Positions 1-10,284 of a stretch of 39,548 nt of DNA are shown in pieces. The DNA is from Brevundimonas sp. (GTDB taxonomy: Bacteria > Pseudomonadota > Alphaproteobacteria > Caulobacterales > Caulobacteraceae). A model generated the notes under the pieces. The model had not been told where the DNA came from. It was given only the letters and a program-made list of their open reading frames with translations, and made no database searches. The position numbers and the translations under genes are program-made. The stretch covers positions 1-39,548 of the forward strand of contig NZ_JAUSOE010000135.1 of NCBI RefSeq assembly GCF_030656255.1, read 5' to 3'. Every line of letters begins with the position of its first letter. Position 1 is the first letter of the stretch.

Positions 1-222
1 TGGGGTTAGGCGATAAGACCGCCACCGCTCGGCGCCCCGAGCTTGCAGGCCAACCTTCCGCGCGGGGCGTCAAACCTTCGTCGAAACGGTACTTCTAAAT
101 CAAAACTCCGGGCGAAGGCCCGGCGCCCCGCCCAGCCCTCCGCTTCCAAAGGGCCTTCCACTTCGCCGAAAGGACGGAGCGTTTCGTCACGCCTTCACCC
201 TGCCCCCCATTCCGGCTAAGCC

Positions 223-1239
223 ATGCCCATGACCACCGCCCCTCTCCCCGACGCCGGCGCCAACTGGGTTGATCGCCATGCGCCGGAGCGGCTGAAGCCC
301 TGGCTCAAGCTGGGTCGGTTCGACCGGCCCATCGGCATCTGGCTGCTGCTCCTGCCCGGCTGGCAGGGCATCACCCTCGCCCTGGCCCAGTATCGGCAGG
401 CGCCCGGCCTCTATGACCTTTGGCTGTTCGTCGGTTTCGGCATCGGGGCCTGTCTGATGCGCGCCGCCGGCTGCGCCTTCAACGACATCGTCGATCGCGA
501 CTTCGACGCCCAGGTCGCCCGCACCGCCCTTCGCCCCATCCCCGCAGGCCTGATCAGCGTCAAACAGGCCTGGGCCTTCGTGGTCGGCTGCAGCCTGATC
601 AGCCTGCTGATCCTGCTGACGCTCGGCCCCGTCGCCATCGCTCTCGGCGTCGGCTCGCTCGCCCTGGTCGCCGCCTATCCCTTCATGAAGCGGATCACCT
701 GGTGGCCCCAGGCCTGGCTGGGCATGACGTTCAACTGGGGCGCCCTTATGGGCTTCGCGGCGGCCTATTCGGTCGCGGCCAAGACGGCCTGGGTGCAGGA
801 CATCGTCGCCAAAGTCGGGATGGCCCCTCACGACGCCTACGTCGTCACCGGCCCGACCGACTATCTGCCGGCGGTGTTTCTGTGGCTCGGCGGCGTCTTC
901 TGGACCCTGGGCTACGACACCATCTACGCCCTGCAGGACATCGAGGACGACGCCATGGTCGGCGTCAAATCCTCGGCCCGCCGCCTGGCCTCGGCCGTGC
1001 GTCCCGGCGTGGCCGTCTTCTACAGTCTGGCTGTCGCCTTTGCTGCGCTCGTCGGGACACAGGCAGGTCTAGGCCCGCTGTTCTGGCTGGGCCTGGCCCT
1101 CTACGCCGCCCACCTGGTCCGCCAGGTCGTCCGCCTCGACCGCACCGACGGCGCCCTGGCGCTGAAACTTTTCAAGTCCAACCGAGAGGCGGGCTTCATC
1201 CTGCTGGCCGCCCTCGCCCTTGGATCCCTCGGCCTGTGA
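223..1239 (+). CDS. ubiA: 4-hydroxybenzoate polyprenyltransferase
   Basis: Integral membrane prenyltransferase that joins the polyprenyl chain to 4-hydroxybenzoate in ubiquinone synthesis. The 338-residue product has the two Asp-rich UbiA motifs that bind Mg-diphosphate: NDIVDRDFD from about residue 87 and DIEDD from about residue 239 (within YALQDIEDD). Several hydrophobic spans separate and follow them, as expected for the multi-helix fold. Family length is usually about 290-340 aa. The start at 223 is the first ATG of the frame, and a second ATG lies two codons later. It runs 11 bases ahead of a lipoprotein gene on the same strand. Family assignment is firm; the 4-hydroxybenzoate substrate is inferred from closest resemblance. 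Confidence 0.93.
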   Translation: MPMTTAPLPDAGANWVDRHAPERLKPWLKLGRFDRPIGIWLLLLPGWQGITLALAQYRQAPGLYDLWLFVGFGIGACLMRAAGCAFNDIVDRDFDAQVARTALRPIPAGLISVKQAWAFVVGCSLISLLILLTLGPVAIALGVGSLALVAAYPFMKRITWWPQAWLGMTFNWGALMGFAAAYSVAAKTAWVQDIVAKVGMAPHDAYVVTGPTDYLPAVFLWLGGVFWTLGYDTIYALQDIEDDAMVGVKSSARRLASAVRPGVAVFYSLAVAFAALVGTQAGLGPLFWLGLALYAAHLVRQVVRLDRTDGALALKLFKSNREAGFILLAALALGSLGL

Positions 1240-1250
1240 AGGAGCCCCCC

Positions 1251-2084
1251 ATGACCTCCACCGTTCGTCTGCTGCTGCTGTCCGCCGCCGTCGCCGCGAC
1301 CTTGGCCGCCTGCCAAAGGCGCGAGGACAAGGCAGAGGCCCCCTCGCCGGCCCCGACCGCCGCCGCGCCGGTCAGTCCCGCCGCCGCTGGGGCGCCGATG
1401 AGCTTCGATTCCAAGACCCAGTACGCCACCGTCAAACTGACCCTGCCGGACGCGATCAAGTCCAAGCCCGACCTGCACGCCCCCCTCTACGCCGCCGCCG
1501 TGCGCGACCTGCGCCAGTTCTCCGAAGGCGCCCAGGCCGACCTGTCCGAGGCCGGCGGCGGCCCCGGCGGCTACGAGAAGACCATCGCCTTCGCCCCGGG
1601 CGCCGAGACCGGCAAACTGTTCAGCCTGGCCCGCACCGATTTCGAGTTCACCGGCGGCGCCCATCCCAACACCAGCTTCTCGGCCGTGCTGTGGGACAAG
1701 GCGATGAAGAAGCGGCTGGGCTTCGCCGACCTGTTCCGCCCCGGCGTCGATCTGGCGGGCCTGGACAAGGCCCTGTGCGACGCCGCCAACGCCGCCAAAC
1801 AGGCCCGCTCGCCGGGGTCCGAGACCGCCACCCTGGGCGGGAACATGTGGGCCTGCCCCAAGGCCGTCGCCACCCCCTTCGTCCTGACGCCGGGCACGAC
1901 GCCGGGCAAGGCAGGCGGGATCACCTTCCTGCTCGGCGCCTATCAGATCGGCCCCTATTCGGACGGCGCCTACCAGATCGCCCTGCCCCAGTCGGTGTTC
2001 CGATCCCTACTGAACCCCGCCTACGCCGACGAGTTCGCCGGCGCCCCGGTCAAGGCCGGGGACGTGACGCCCAAGGCGGGCTGA
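1251..2084 (+). CDS. DUF3298/RsiV-like lipoprotein
   Basis: Predicted lipoprotein of 277 aa. A hydrophobic signal ends in a lipobox (ATLAAC, lipidated Cys about residue 21), followed by a low-complexity Ala/Pro linker to about residue 45. The rest resembles the DUF4163/DUF3298 fold of RsiV and PdaC-like proteins: FEFTGGAHPN in the middle and a GAYQIGPYSDGAYQIALP strand near the C-terminus. The frame is open far upstream inside ubiA, but the ATG at 1251 follows a GGAG sequence and begins the signal peptide, so I place the start there. Its stop directly abuts the stop of the convergent hydrolase gene. The function is unknown; an envelope role is inferred from export. Confidence 0.82.
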   Translation: MTSTVRLLLLSAAVAATLAACQRREDKAEAPSPAPTAAAPVSPAAAGAPMSFDSKTQYATVKLTLPDAIKSKPDLHAPLYAAAVRDLRQFSEGAQADLSEAGGGPGGYEKTIAFAPGAETGKLFSLARTDFEFTGGAHPNTSFSAVLWDKAMKKRLGFADLFRPGVDLAGLDKALCDAANAAKQARSPGSETATLGGNMWACPKAVATPFVLTPGTTPGKAGGITFLLGAYQIGPYSDGAYQIALPQSVFRSLLNPAYADEFAGAPVKAGDVTPKAG

Positions 2085-3017
2085 TCAGTCGGCCAGGAAC
2101 TGATCGACCAGCTCGGCGAACCGCTGCGGTTGATCGGCCATGATGAAGTGCCGGCTGCCGCCGACGCGGATCAGCTTGACGCCGGGCAGAGTCGCATATT
2201 CGTGACCCCAGGCCTGATCCGCCTGGACGGCCGGCGCCCCGCCGTCGGCGTCCGAGGCATAGAGGGCGGTCACCGGCACGCTCAGGCCCGCAAGACCTGG
2301 CCGCGCATCCGTCAGCAGGACGTCTCGCATGGCCGCCGCCATGGCCTTGCGGTCCGACCCGGTCGTCCAGTCGACCAGCCTGACCCGCAGCGCGGCGTCC
2401 CGCGTCATGCCCTGGGCGCTGCCGACCTGGGCGGCGCGAAACGACTCGTCCGAGAGGGCCAGAATACTCTGCGCCGTCTGCTCCGCCGCCGGTCTCATGG
2501 CCTCGACCGTCACCTGCGGCCCCCGCAGCGCGCCGAAGAAGGGCAAACTGTCCACGCTCATCAACCGGCCGACAGCCTCAGGATGCTGCTGCGCCAGCAC
2601 CAGTCCCGTCAGGGCGCCCATCGAATGACCGATCACCGCCGGTCGCTCCAGCCCCTGGACGCGGATGTAACGGTCCAGTTCATCGACCACCGGCTGGACG
2701 AACGGACCGTCGTCGTGGCTCCAGGCCTCGCCGGCGAAGCCCGCCAACTGCACCAGATGCACCCGGTGCGTCGCCTTCAGCCGATCCGCCGTCGCCCGCC
2801 ACACTTCCCGCGAACAGCCGAAGCCGGGGATCAGGATGACATCGGGGCCGGCTCCCACCACCTCGACCGACAGCCGGTCCGAAACAAAGGCGGGCGCCTG
2901 GATGACAGGCTGCGCGAAGGCGGCGGTGACGCCGACCACCAGCGAAGGCGTGCAGACCGCCAGACTGAACAGTGCGGCGCGCAGGCGCGGGCGCGCCCTG
3001 AAGAAGGCGTTGAACAT
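2085..3017 (-). CDS. Exported alpha/beta hydrolase
   Basis: A 310-aa alpha/beta-hydrolase with an N-terminal signal sequence (hydrophobic to about residue 33, then AFAQ, a signal peptidase I-like site). The oxyanion region IPGFG lies at 63-67, the nucleophile elbow GHSMG has Ser132, a candidate acid lies near 250-255 (YASDAD), and the catalytic His is about residue 290 (GGSRHF). The complete triad suggests an active esterase or lipase-like enzyme in the periplasm; the substrate cannot be read from sequence. It is downstream of the membrane protein/XRE pair on the same strand, with a 39-base gap, so it may share their transcript. Confidence 0.85.
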   Translation of the reverse strand: MFNAFFRARPRLRAALFSLAVCTPSLVVGVTAAFAQPVIQAPAFVSDRLSVEVVGAGPDVILIPGFGCSREVWRATADRLKATHRVHLVQLAGFAGEAWSHDDGPFVQPVVDELDRYIRVQGLERPAVIGHSMGALTGLVLAQQHPEAVGRLMSVDSLPFFGALRGPQVTVEAMRPAAEQTAQSILALSDESFRAAQVGSAQGMTRDAALRVRLVDWTTGSDRKAMAAAMRDVLLTDARPGLAGLSVPVTALYASDADGGAPAVQADQAWGHEYATLPGVKLIRVGGSRHFIMADQPQRFAELVDQFLAD

Positions 3018-3056
3018 CGGATGTCTCCCTTGGATTTTAGGTTTGGTCCGCCGCCC

Positions 3057-3254
3057 TCAGGCGTGCGGGTTCTCGAAGATCTCCTCGACCGGTCGGTCGA
3101 AGGCCGCAGCGATGCGATAGGCCAGGTCCAGCGACGGATCGTGCCGCTCGGTCTCCAGGGCGATCACCGCCTGTCGCGACACGCCCAGCGCCTGGCCCAA
3201 CTGTTCCTGGGTCCAACCCCGCTCGACGCGCAGCAGCTTCAGCCGGTTCTTCAT
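3057..3254 (-). CDS. Small XRE-family transcriptional regulator
   Basis: A 65-residue protein that is almost entirely one helix-turn-helix domain of the Cro/C1 (XRE) type: it begins MKNRLKLLRVERGWTQEQLG, continues with the recognition segment VSRQAVIALE, and ends with YRIAAAFDRPVEEIF. Stand-alone proteins of this size commonly pair with a small membrane protein gene. Here the start overlaps the stop of the upstream membrane protein by ATGA, indicating translational coupling. The TGTCA-rich cluster upstream of the pair is a plausible autoregulatory operator. The target genes and signal are unknown. Confidence 0.9.
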   Translation of the reverse strand: MKNRLKLLRVERGWTQEQLGQALGVSRQAVIALETERHDPSLDLAYRIAAAFDRPVEEIFENPHA

Positions 3255-3658
3255 CGGCTGGTCCGGATGAAAGGGGCGGTCAGGCCGTACATGCCCCAGA
3301 ACAGCGGCACGATCAGCCAGGTCTCTATATGCGGCGCCCCGGCGAAACTCTCGCCGAAGCCCCAGAAGGTGGCGACCGCCATCGCCAGGCCCGAGGCGAC
3401 GATGAACTGTTTGGCGGTCACGCCGCGCACGAACTCGTCGCTTTCTCGCATCAGGGACAGCACCGCCCAGATCTGGCCCACGACCGGCGCCGACACCACC
3501 GCGGCCAGCCCCCAGGCCGCCGGCTTGCCCATGATCTCGTCAAAGGCGTCCGTGGTCATCATGGCCACGCAGATCGCAACATAGGGAATGGTGAAGGCCA
3601 TGATGCGAATGACATAGCGTCGGTGCGCCGGGGTCGTCGATTTTCCAAAAGCCAGCAT
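3251..3658 (-). CDS. Small integral membrane protein paired with XRE regulator
   Basis: A 135-aa membrane protein with about four hydrophobic segments (roughly residues 18-35, 46-70, 85-103 and 113-131). A charged loop with MRESDEFVRG lies between helices two and three. The layout resembles small membrane proteins found next to XRE regulators (DUF2178-like), but I cannot assign a family firmly. The open frame extends much further upstream, antisense to the methyltransferase. I place the start at 3658 because it follows a strong GGGAGG ribosome binding site and directly precedes the first plausible N-terminus. It is co-translated with the regulator through an ATGA overlap. Confidence 0.8.
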   Translation of the reverse strand: MLAFGKSTTPAHRRYVIRIMAFTIPYVAICVAMMTTDAFDEIMGKPAAWGLAAVVSAPVVGQIWAVLSLMRESDEFVRGVTAKQFIVASGLAMAVATFWGFGESFAGAPHIETWLIVPLFWGMYGLTAPFIRTSR

Positions 3659-3686
3659 GTCCGCCTCCCTGTTTGTAAGGCGAACC

Positions 3687-3726
3687 TGACACCGTCCAAA
3701 TGTCATGTCAACCTGACTTTTTGTCA
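3687..3726. promoter_or_regulatory. Cluster of TGTCA/TGACA half-sites, candidate operator
   Basis: Between the membrane protein/XRE pair and the divergent methyltransferase there are TGACA (3687-3691), two tandem TGTCA (3701-3710), CTGAC (3713-3717) and TGTCA (3722-3726). The last two form an inverted repeat with a five-base T spacer. On the minus strand one half-site merges into a TTGACA hexamer, as a -35 box would. The cluster is seen directly; operator function for the XRE protein is inferred from position. Confidence 0.45.
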
Positions 3727-3787
3727 GTAACGCCTGACGTACTCGTCGCCCTGTCTCCGCCGGCCAAAGACCGCTACCCTCGCCGCG

Positions 3788-4438
3788 ATGAGCCCCCTCG
3801 ATCCCGCCGCCTTCATCCACGCCAATACGCGGCTCCAGCCCGTGCCCCATGCGCCGGAGATTTCGCTGTGGCTGGCGGACGAGATCACGCCGATCTGGCG
3901 GATGACGGAAGAGGAGCTGGGCGAACTGGGCCTGCCGCCGCCCTTCTGGGCCTTCGCCTGGGCCGGCGGACAGGCGCTGAGCCGCTATCTGCTGGATCAC
4001 CCGCACGAGGTCGCCGGCAAGCGGGTGCTGGACTTCGCCACCGGATCGGGCCTGGTCGGGGTGGCGGCCATGCGGGCCGGCGCCGTCTCGGTCCTGTGCG
4101 CCGACATCGATCCCTTCTGCGGGGCCGCCGTCGCCGCCAACGCCCAGGCCAACGGCGTGGCCCTGGACTTCACTCCGCTCAATCTGCTGGACGCCCCGCC
4201 GCCGGCCGTGGACGTCATCTGCGCCGGCGACATCTGCTACGAAAAGCCGATGACCGAGGCCGTGCTGGCCTGGCTGGCCCAGGCCTGCGCCGCCGGAACC
4301 CGCGTACTGATCGGCGATCCCGGCCGCACCTATTTTCCCCGCTCGGGCCTGGATTTCTTGGCCGAATACATCGTGCCCACGACGCGAGAGCTGGAGGATC
4401 AGGAGATCAAGCGGTCCTCCGTCTGGGCCATGCCGTGA
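3788..4438 (+). CDS. Class I SAM methyltransferase, ETFB lysine methyltransferase-like
   Basis: A 216-aa SAM-dependent methyltransferase. Motif I is RVLDFATGSGLVG at 79-91, the acidic ribose-binding position is near Asp106-Asp108 (CADID), and the post-II motif GDICYEKPM lies at 147-155. N-terminal PPFWAFAWAGGQALSRYLL and the GD-x-CYE pattern match the METTL20/ETFBKMT-like group that methylates lysines of electron-transfer flavoprotein beta; that group occurs in alphaproteobacteria. The substrate call is therefore likely but not proven. It is transcribed divergently from the XRE pair and convergently with the EF-hand gene, with a 40-base gap to the latter. Confidence 0.82.
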   Translation: MSPLDPAAFIHANTRLQPVPHAPEISLWLADEITPIWRMTEEELGELGLPPPFWAFAWAGGQALSRYLLDHPHEVAGKRVLDFATGSGLVGVAAMRAGAVSVLCADIDPFCGAAVAANAQANGVALDFTPLNLLDAPPPAVDVICAGDICYEKPMTEAVLAWLAQACAAGTRVLIGDPGRTYFPRSGLDFLAEYIVPTTRELEDQEIKRSSVWAMP

Positions 4439-4478
4439 AGGCAACCGGCGGAGCGTCGCCGCCCCGCCGATCTCGTTG

Positions 4479-5234
4479 TCAGGCCGCCGCCATCAGGCTG
4501 CCGGTCGCCTCTTCAGACGCCCAGCTGCCGTAGGATTCGACCTGTTTGGCCCTCATGGACTCGAAGGCCGAGGTCAGTTCGGTGAGGCTGAGCCCGCCGT
4601 CGCTGTCAGTGTCCACAGCGGCGAAGGTGTCGCTGATGCTGGAGGAGTCATCTTGCTGCAGCGACGCCATCAACTCCTCAAGGCTGACCGTGCCGTCTTC
4701 ATTGGTGTCAGCCGCGTCGAACACTGTCTCAGTGGTCTCCTCCGTCGAGGCCGCCGTCGCGCCGCCGCCTGCAGGCGGTCCACCGGGCGGCGGGCCCATG
4801 GCCTGCAGACCGGACTCCATCTCGTCGGCGCTCATCACGCCGTCGCTGTCTGTATCCAGAGCAGCAAAGGCGTCCGAGATTTCCGACGTGTCGGAGACGC
4901 CCAGCGCCGTCCCGACCTCGGTCAGGCTCAAGCCGCCGTCCCCGTCGGAATCGAGGTCCGAGATCAGACCGCTGACGAAGTCCTTCCCGGTCGAGGTCGT
5001 CTCCTGGCTTTCGAGCAGGGCGGACATTGTGTCCGAACTAAGGCTGCTAGCGGCAGAGCTGGCAGGGGGTGGTCCGGACGGCGGTGGGGACGATGAGGTC
5101 CCCTGACTGGGGCTGAACAGCCCCTCGCTGGGCGAAGTTTGCCCAGTGGATTCGGCGCTCTGGGTCTGGAACAGGTCGCGCAGGGCCTGAAGCGACAGAC
5201 CGGCAGAGGCCGAGGATGCGGATGATACCGACAT
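4479..5234 (-). CDS. Four EF-hand calcium-binding protein
   Basis: A 251-residue acidic protein with four canonical 12-residue EF-hand loops: DSDGDGGLSLTE at 95-106, DTDSDGVMSADE at 127-138, DTNEDGTVSLEE at 176-187 and DTDSDGGLSLTE at 208-219. The first two and last two form lobes joined by a Gly/Pro-rich linker (146-160), which gives a calmodulin-like layout. The N-terminal 60 residues are Ser/Pro-rich and low complexity. No signal peptide or membrane segment is visible. An upstream in-frame ATG at 5309 would add 25 residues, but the ATG at 5234 follows AGGAG at good spacing, so it is preferred. It probably acts as a calcium buffer or sensor; no partner is evident. Confidence 0.87.
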   Translation of the reverse strand: MSVSSASSASAGLSLQALRDLFQTQSAESTGQTSPSEGLFSPSQGTSSSPPPSGPPPASSAASSLSSDTMSALLESQETTSTGKDFVSGLISDLDSDGDGGLSLTEVGTALGVSDTSEISDAFAALDTDSDGVMSADEMESGLQAMGPPPGGPPAGGGATAASTEETTETVFDAADTNEDGTVSLEELMASLQQDDSSSISDTFAAVDTDSDGGLSLTELTSAFESMRAKQVESYGSWASEEATGSLMAAA

Positions 5235-5444
5235 TCCTGGCTCCTGATCGGAGGCGACGATGTCCCGCCCGACCAGAGGTCGCACGTCCCGTCGCCGGCC
5301 ACCTTGCAAGACTCATCGTAAATTTGGCCCAAACGACTGTATTAACTTGATTATTTCAATTCTGAAACAATCACAGACCCATGATCGGTCAAGTGGAACG
5401 CGTCGCCCCTTGGCGGCGAGCGCCCGCCTACCCATCTCAAATCC

Positions 5445-5834
5445 ATGCGACGTCTGATGATCCTATCCGCCCTGATCGCCGCCGGCTGCGCCACCTCGGC
5501 CCTCGCGCAGACGCCGCCCTATGTCCCGCCCTACGGCGCCTATCCTGGCGGGGTTCCTGCGGCCATCGCCGACCAGCATCGCTACGAGAACGACCGGTTG
5601 CGGCGACAGTCCGAGGCCAATGCGGCCCTGGCCCGCCAGCAGCAGGTCGAAACGCGTCAGCGGCTGACGCAGATCGAGGCGGCCCGCGAACCTACCGTGT
5701 CGCCGGCCGCCCCCGCCCGCCCCTTGTATGACGTCGCACAGGAGCGCAGCCTGCGCGAGGGTGCCGCCGCCCGTCGCGAACAGACCCGCCAGGGCGTGAG
5801 CCAGATCGACGATTGGCTGGATCGGCCGAACTGA
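5445..5834 (+). CDS. Small exported protein of unknown function
   Basis: A 129-aa protein that I do not recognise as a named family. It begins with a signal peptide (MRRLMILSALIAAGCATSAL, then AQ), most likely cut after SALA; the Cys at residue 15 could alternatively be a weak lipobox. The mature part starts with a Pro/Tyr/Gly stretch. It is then mostly charged helix rich in Arg, Gln, Glu and Ala, with a possible coiled coil around 45-75 and 100-120. The gene follows an AT-rich intergenic stretch (about 5310-5395) that likely carries promoters for it and for the divergent EF-hand gene. Confidence 0.68.
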   Translation: MRRLMILSALIAAGCATSALAQTPPYVPPYGAYPGGVPAAIADQHRYENDRLRRQSEANAALARQQQVETRQRLTQIEAAREPTVSPAAPARPLYDVAQERSLREGAAARREQTRQGVSQIDDWLDRPN

Positions 5835-5896
5835 CGCATCCCTTCCCTTCTCTCCGCGTTCCGGCCTAGCTTCATGATGGGACTGAGGGGACGGAC

Positions 5897-6748
5897 ATGC
5901 GTTGGCGCGGTGGAGAGACGAGCGGTCGGATTGAAGATCGTAGAGGCCTTGGCGGCGGCGCCGTTGCAGGCGGCGGGATCGGCGTCGGCGTTCTGGCGAT
6001 CATCGGCTATCTGGTGTTCGGCATTGATCCGGCGACCACGACCCAGCTGGCCAGCCAGTTCGGCGGCGTCGGCGCGGCGGAGCAGCAGGGCCGAGTCGGA
6101 ACGCCTCAGGACGAAGCGGGTCGTTTCGTCGATGTCATCGGCACCAACGTCGATCAGGTTTGGGCGCAGAAGCTGAACGGCTACCAACCGCCTATGGTCA
6201 AAATCTACGAACAGGGCACATCGACCGGCTGCGGCTTCGGCCAGTCCGCCATGGGGCCCTTCTATTGCCCGACCGACAAGACCGTCTATCTGGACCTGGG
6301 CTTCTGGCAGGAGATGGAGACGAAACTGGGCGCCTCGGGCGCCGACTTCGCCCGCGCCTATGTCATCGCCCACGAGTTCGGCCACCACGTCCAGACCCTG
6401 ACCGGAACCTCGGCCCAGGTCCGCGAGGCGCAGCAGCGCGCCCAGGGCGAGGCGGAGGCCAACCAGTATTCCGTCGCGCTGGAGCTTCAGGCCGACTGCT
6501 ACGCCGGTGTCTGGGCCAAGAACGCCGCCGCCGTGTCGAACGGGCAGGTGGCGCTGGAGCCCGGCGACATCGAGGAAGGCATGAAGACCGCCCAGGCCAT
6601 CGGCGACGACACGCTGCAACGTCGCAGCGGTGGGCAGGTTTCGCCCGAGAGCTTCACCCACGGTTCCGCAGCTCAACGGGTCGAGTGGCTGCAGCGCGGC
6701 TATCAGTCGGGCGACCCGTCCGTCTGCGACACCTTCAGCGGCGCCTGA
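5897..6748 (+). CDS. YpfJ-family neutral zinc metallopeptidase
   Basis: A 283-aa membrane-anchored metallopeptidase of the YpfJ (KPN_00809) family. The N-terminus opens [17 protein letters not shown], the usual family signature, followed by one Gly-rich transmembrane helix at about 20-42. The zincin motif HEFGHH has ligands His159 and His163 with catalytic Glu160. Downstream, [12 protein letters not shown] carries the likely third ligand Glu. The N-terminus is predicted cytoplasmic and the catalytic domain periplasmic. Natural substrates are not established for the family. The ATG at 5897 is placed by the conserved N-terminus; the gene is not tightly linked to its neighbours. Confidence 0.92.
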   Translation: MRWRGGETSGRIEDRRGLGGGAVAGGGIGVGVLAIIGYLVFGIDPATTTQLASQFGGVGAAEQQGRVGTPQDEAGRFVDVIGTNVDQVWAQKLNGYQPPMVKIYEQGTSTGCGFGQSAMGPFYCPTDKTVYLDLGFWQEMETKLGASGADFARAYVIAHEFGHHVQTLTGTSAQVREAQQRAQGEAEANQYSVALELQADCYAGVWAKNAAAVSNGQVALEPGDIEEGMKTAQAIGDDTLQRRSGGQVSPESFTHGSAAQRVEWLQRGYQSGDPSVCDTFSGA

Positions 6749-6849
6749 CTACCTTTTCAGTGAAGAATTCTTCGGGTTGCAGGCCTGATCCCGCGACCCT
6801 AACACCGCCTCGCGCGCCCCAGAGGCGCACAGACCGTTGGATCATTCCC

Positions 6850-8487
<1,638 letters not shown>

Positions 8488-8731
8488 TTGGCGAACTGAG
8501 CGCGCCCGGCTTGACTTTATGTCCGCGAACGTCCATTTGCGCTGCGTCGCACAATCGCGATCTCCGGCGTCTCCAGCGCGTGTAAGTCCATCTCGGACCT
8601 GTCTGTAGAAGCCGCCGGCCCCTCAAGTTCATTCGCTGCCCGGACACGCGGGGCGGCGCCCGATCCACCCCGCAGGCTTCATTCCGAAGCCCGGCCGGGA
8701 CTGGCGGTGCGCGGCCCTACGGCGTCATGCC
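8488..8731 (+). promoter_or_regulatory. 244-base leader/intergenic region before the RNA helicase
   Basis: No convincing gene lies between pgm and the helicase. A TTGACT hexamer at 8511-8516 is a possible -35 element, without a good -10 at 17 bases. If used, it would leave a 5' leader of roughly 200 bases, which is common for cold-induced RNA helicase genes but is only an inference here. Confidence 0.3.
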
Positions 8732-10276
8732 ATGGCTGAAAGCGCTCTGCCGCACGCGAAAGACACTGCTGTGAGCACCACATTCGAATCCATGGGCCTG
8801 AACAAGGCCCTTCTCCAGGCGCTGGCGTCGGAAGGCTACACCACGCCGACCCCGATCCAGGAAAAGGCCATTCCTGACGTCATGCTGGGCAAGGACCTGC
8901 TGGGCATCGCCCAGACCGGCACCGGCAAGACCGCCGCCTTCGCCCTGCCGATCCTGCACCGCCTGGCCGAGAACCGCACCCCGCCGGTGCCGCGCACCAC
9001 GCGCGTCCTTGTCCTGAGCCCCACGCGCGAACTGGCCACCCAGATCGGCGACAGCTTCAAGGCTTACGGCGCCCACCTGGGCTTCCGGGTCGCCGTGATC
9101 TTCGGCGGCGTGAAATACGGCGGCCAGGAACGCGCCCTGCAACAGGGTCTGGACATCCTGGTCGCGGCGCCCGGCCGCCTGCTGGACCATATCCAGCAGA
9201 AGACCCTGGACCTGTCGCAGACCGAGATCTTCGTGCTGGACGAGGCCGACCAGATGCTGGACCTGGGCTTCATCAAGCCGATCCGCCAGATCGTCTCCAA
9301 GATGCCGGCGCGCCGTCAGAACCTGTTCTTCTCGGCCACCATGCCGACCGAGATCGGCAAGCTGGCGGGTGAGCTTCTGAAGGATCCGGTCAAGGTCCAG
9401 GTCACGCCGCAATCGACCACGGTGCAACGCATCAACCAGTCGGTGATCTACGTCGAACAGGGCCGCAAGCGCGCCCTGCTGACCGACATGTTCAGCGATC
9501 CCGCCTATACGCGCTGCCTGGTCTTCACCAAGACCAAGCACGGCGCCGACAAGGTCGCGGCCTATCTGGAAGCCGGCGGCGTCGAAGCCGGCGCCATCCA
9601 CGGCAACAAGAGCCAGCCCCAGCGTGAACGCACCCTGGAAGCCTTCAAGAAGGGCAAGCTGCGCGTCCTGGTCGCCACCGACATCGCCGCGCGCGGCATT
9701 GATGTGGACGGCGTCTCGCACGTCGTGAACTTCGAACTGCCCTTCGTGCCGGAGGCCTATGTGCACCGCATCGGCCGGACGGCCCGCGCGGGCGCCGACG
9801 GCACCGCCATCAGCTTCGTCGCCGGCGACGAGATGAAGCTGCTGAAGGATATCGAGAAGGTCACGCGTCAGAAGATCCCGGCCATCGACCGTCGCAACGA
9901 CAAGGCCCTGGGCCAGCTGGACGCCACCATCATGGCGACCGGCGTCGGCAAGAAGGCGACCATGCCGGAACGCGAAGGCGGCGATCGGGGCGAAGGCGGC
10001 CGCGGTGAAGGCCGGGGCGGTCGTGGACGCAGCCGCGTCCCGCATCGCGACGGCGTGCGTCCGGAAGGCGGCGGCCAGCCGCATCGCCAGCGTCGCGCCC
10101 GTCCCGGCGAGACCCCGGCGGCCCCGCGTCCCGAACGCGCCTACAACCCCCTGGCCGGCGAGCGCGTCCCGTCGATCAACGACAACGTCAAGCCGGCGGA
10201 AGGCGAAATGAAGCGCCGTCCCCGTCGTCGCCCGTCCAACGGCGGCAAGGGCTACACCGGCGCAGCCAAGGCCTGA
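8732..10276 (+). CDS. rhlE: DEAD-box ATP-dependent RNA helicase, RhlE-type
   Basis: A 514-aa RNA helicase that unwinds structured RNA in ribosome assembly or mRNA turnover. It shows the Q motif (TPTPIQEKAIP), motif I AQTGTGKT at 60-67, PTRELA, the DEAD box at 170-173, motif III SAT near 201, ARGID and the arginine-finger motif HRIGRTARAG at 345-354. After about residue 415 the C-terminus is a basic Arg/Gly-rich tail (repeated GE-GG-RG units), typical of RhlE proteins and probably RNA-binding. The ATG at 8732 is used; an in-frame GTG at 8771 (VSTTFESMGL) fits the family N-terminus equally well. Two hairpins follow the stop. Confidence 0.95.
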   Translation: MAESALPHAKDTAVSTTFESMGLNKALLQALASEGYTTPTPIQEKAIPDVMLGKDLLGIAQTGTGKTAAFALPILHRLAENRTPPVPRTTRVLVLSPTRELATQIGDSFKAYGAHLGFRVAVIFGGVKYGGQERALQQGLDILVAAPGRLLDHIQQKTLDLSQTEIFVLDEADQMLDLGFIKPIRQIVSKMPARRQNLFFSATMPTEIGKLAGELLKDPVKVQVTPQSTTVQRINQSVIYVEQGRKRALLTDMFSDPAYTRCLVFTKTKHGADKVAAYLEAGGVEAGAIHGNKSQPQRERTLEAFKKGKLRVLVATDIAARGIDVDGVSHVVNFELPFVPEAYVHRIGRTARAGADGTAISFVAGDEMKLLKDIEKVTRQKIPAIDRRNDKALGQLDATIMATGVGKKATMPEREGGDRGEGGRGEGRGGRGRSRVPHRDGVRPEGGGQPHRQRRARPGETPAAPRPERAYNPLAGERVPSINDNVKPAEGEMKRRPRRRPSNGGKGYTGAAKA

Positions 10277-10284
10277 TCCTAACT

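Noticed and set aside
1-222. Possible gene at the left edge of the window
   Set aside because: No start, signal or recognisable product on either strand. It is probably the upstream region of ubiA.
420-1250. N-terminal extension of the DUF3298-like lipoprotein into ubiA
   Set aside because: The extra sequence is an off-frame read of ubiA. A lipoprotein signal with ribosome binding site begins at 1251.
3659-4444. Long N-terminal extension of the small membrane protein
   Set aside because: It is antisense to the methyltransferase and Gly/Arg-rich. The ribosome binding site just before 3658 sets the start.
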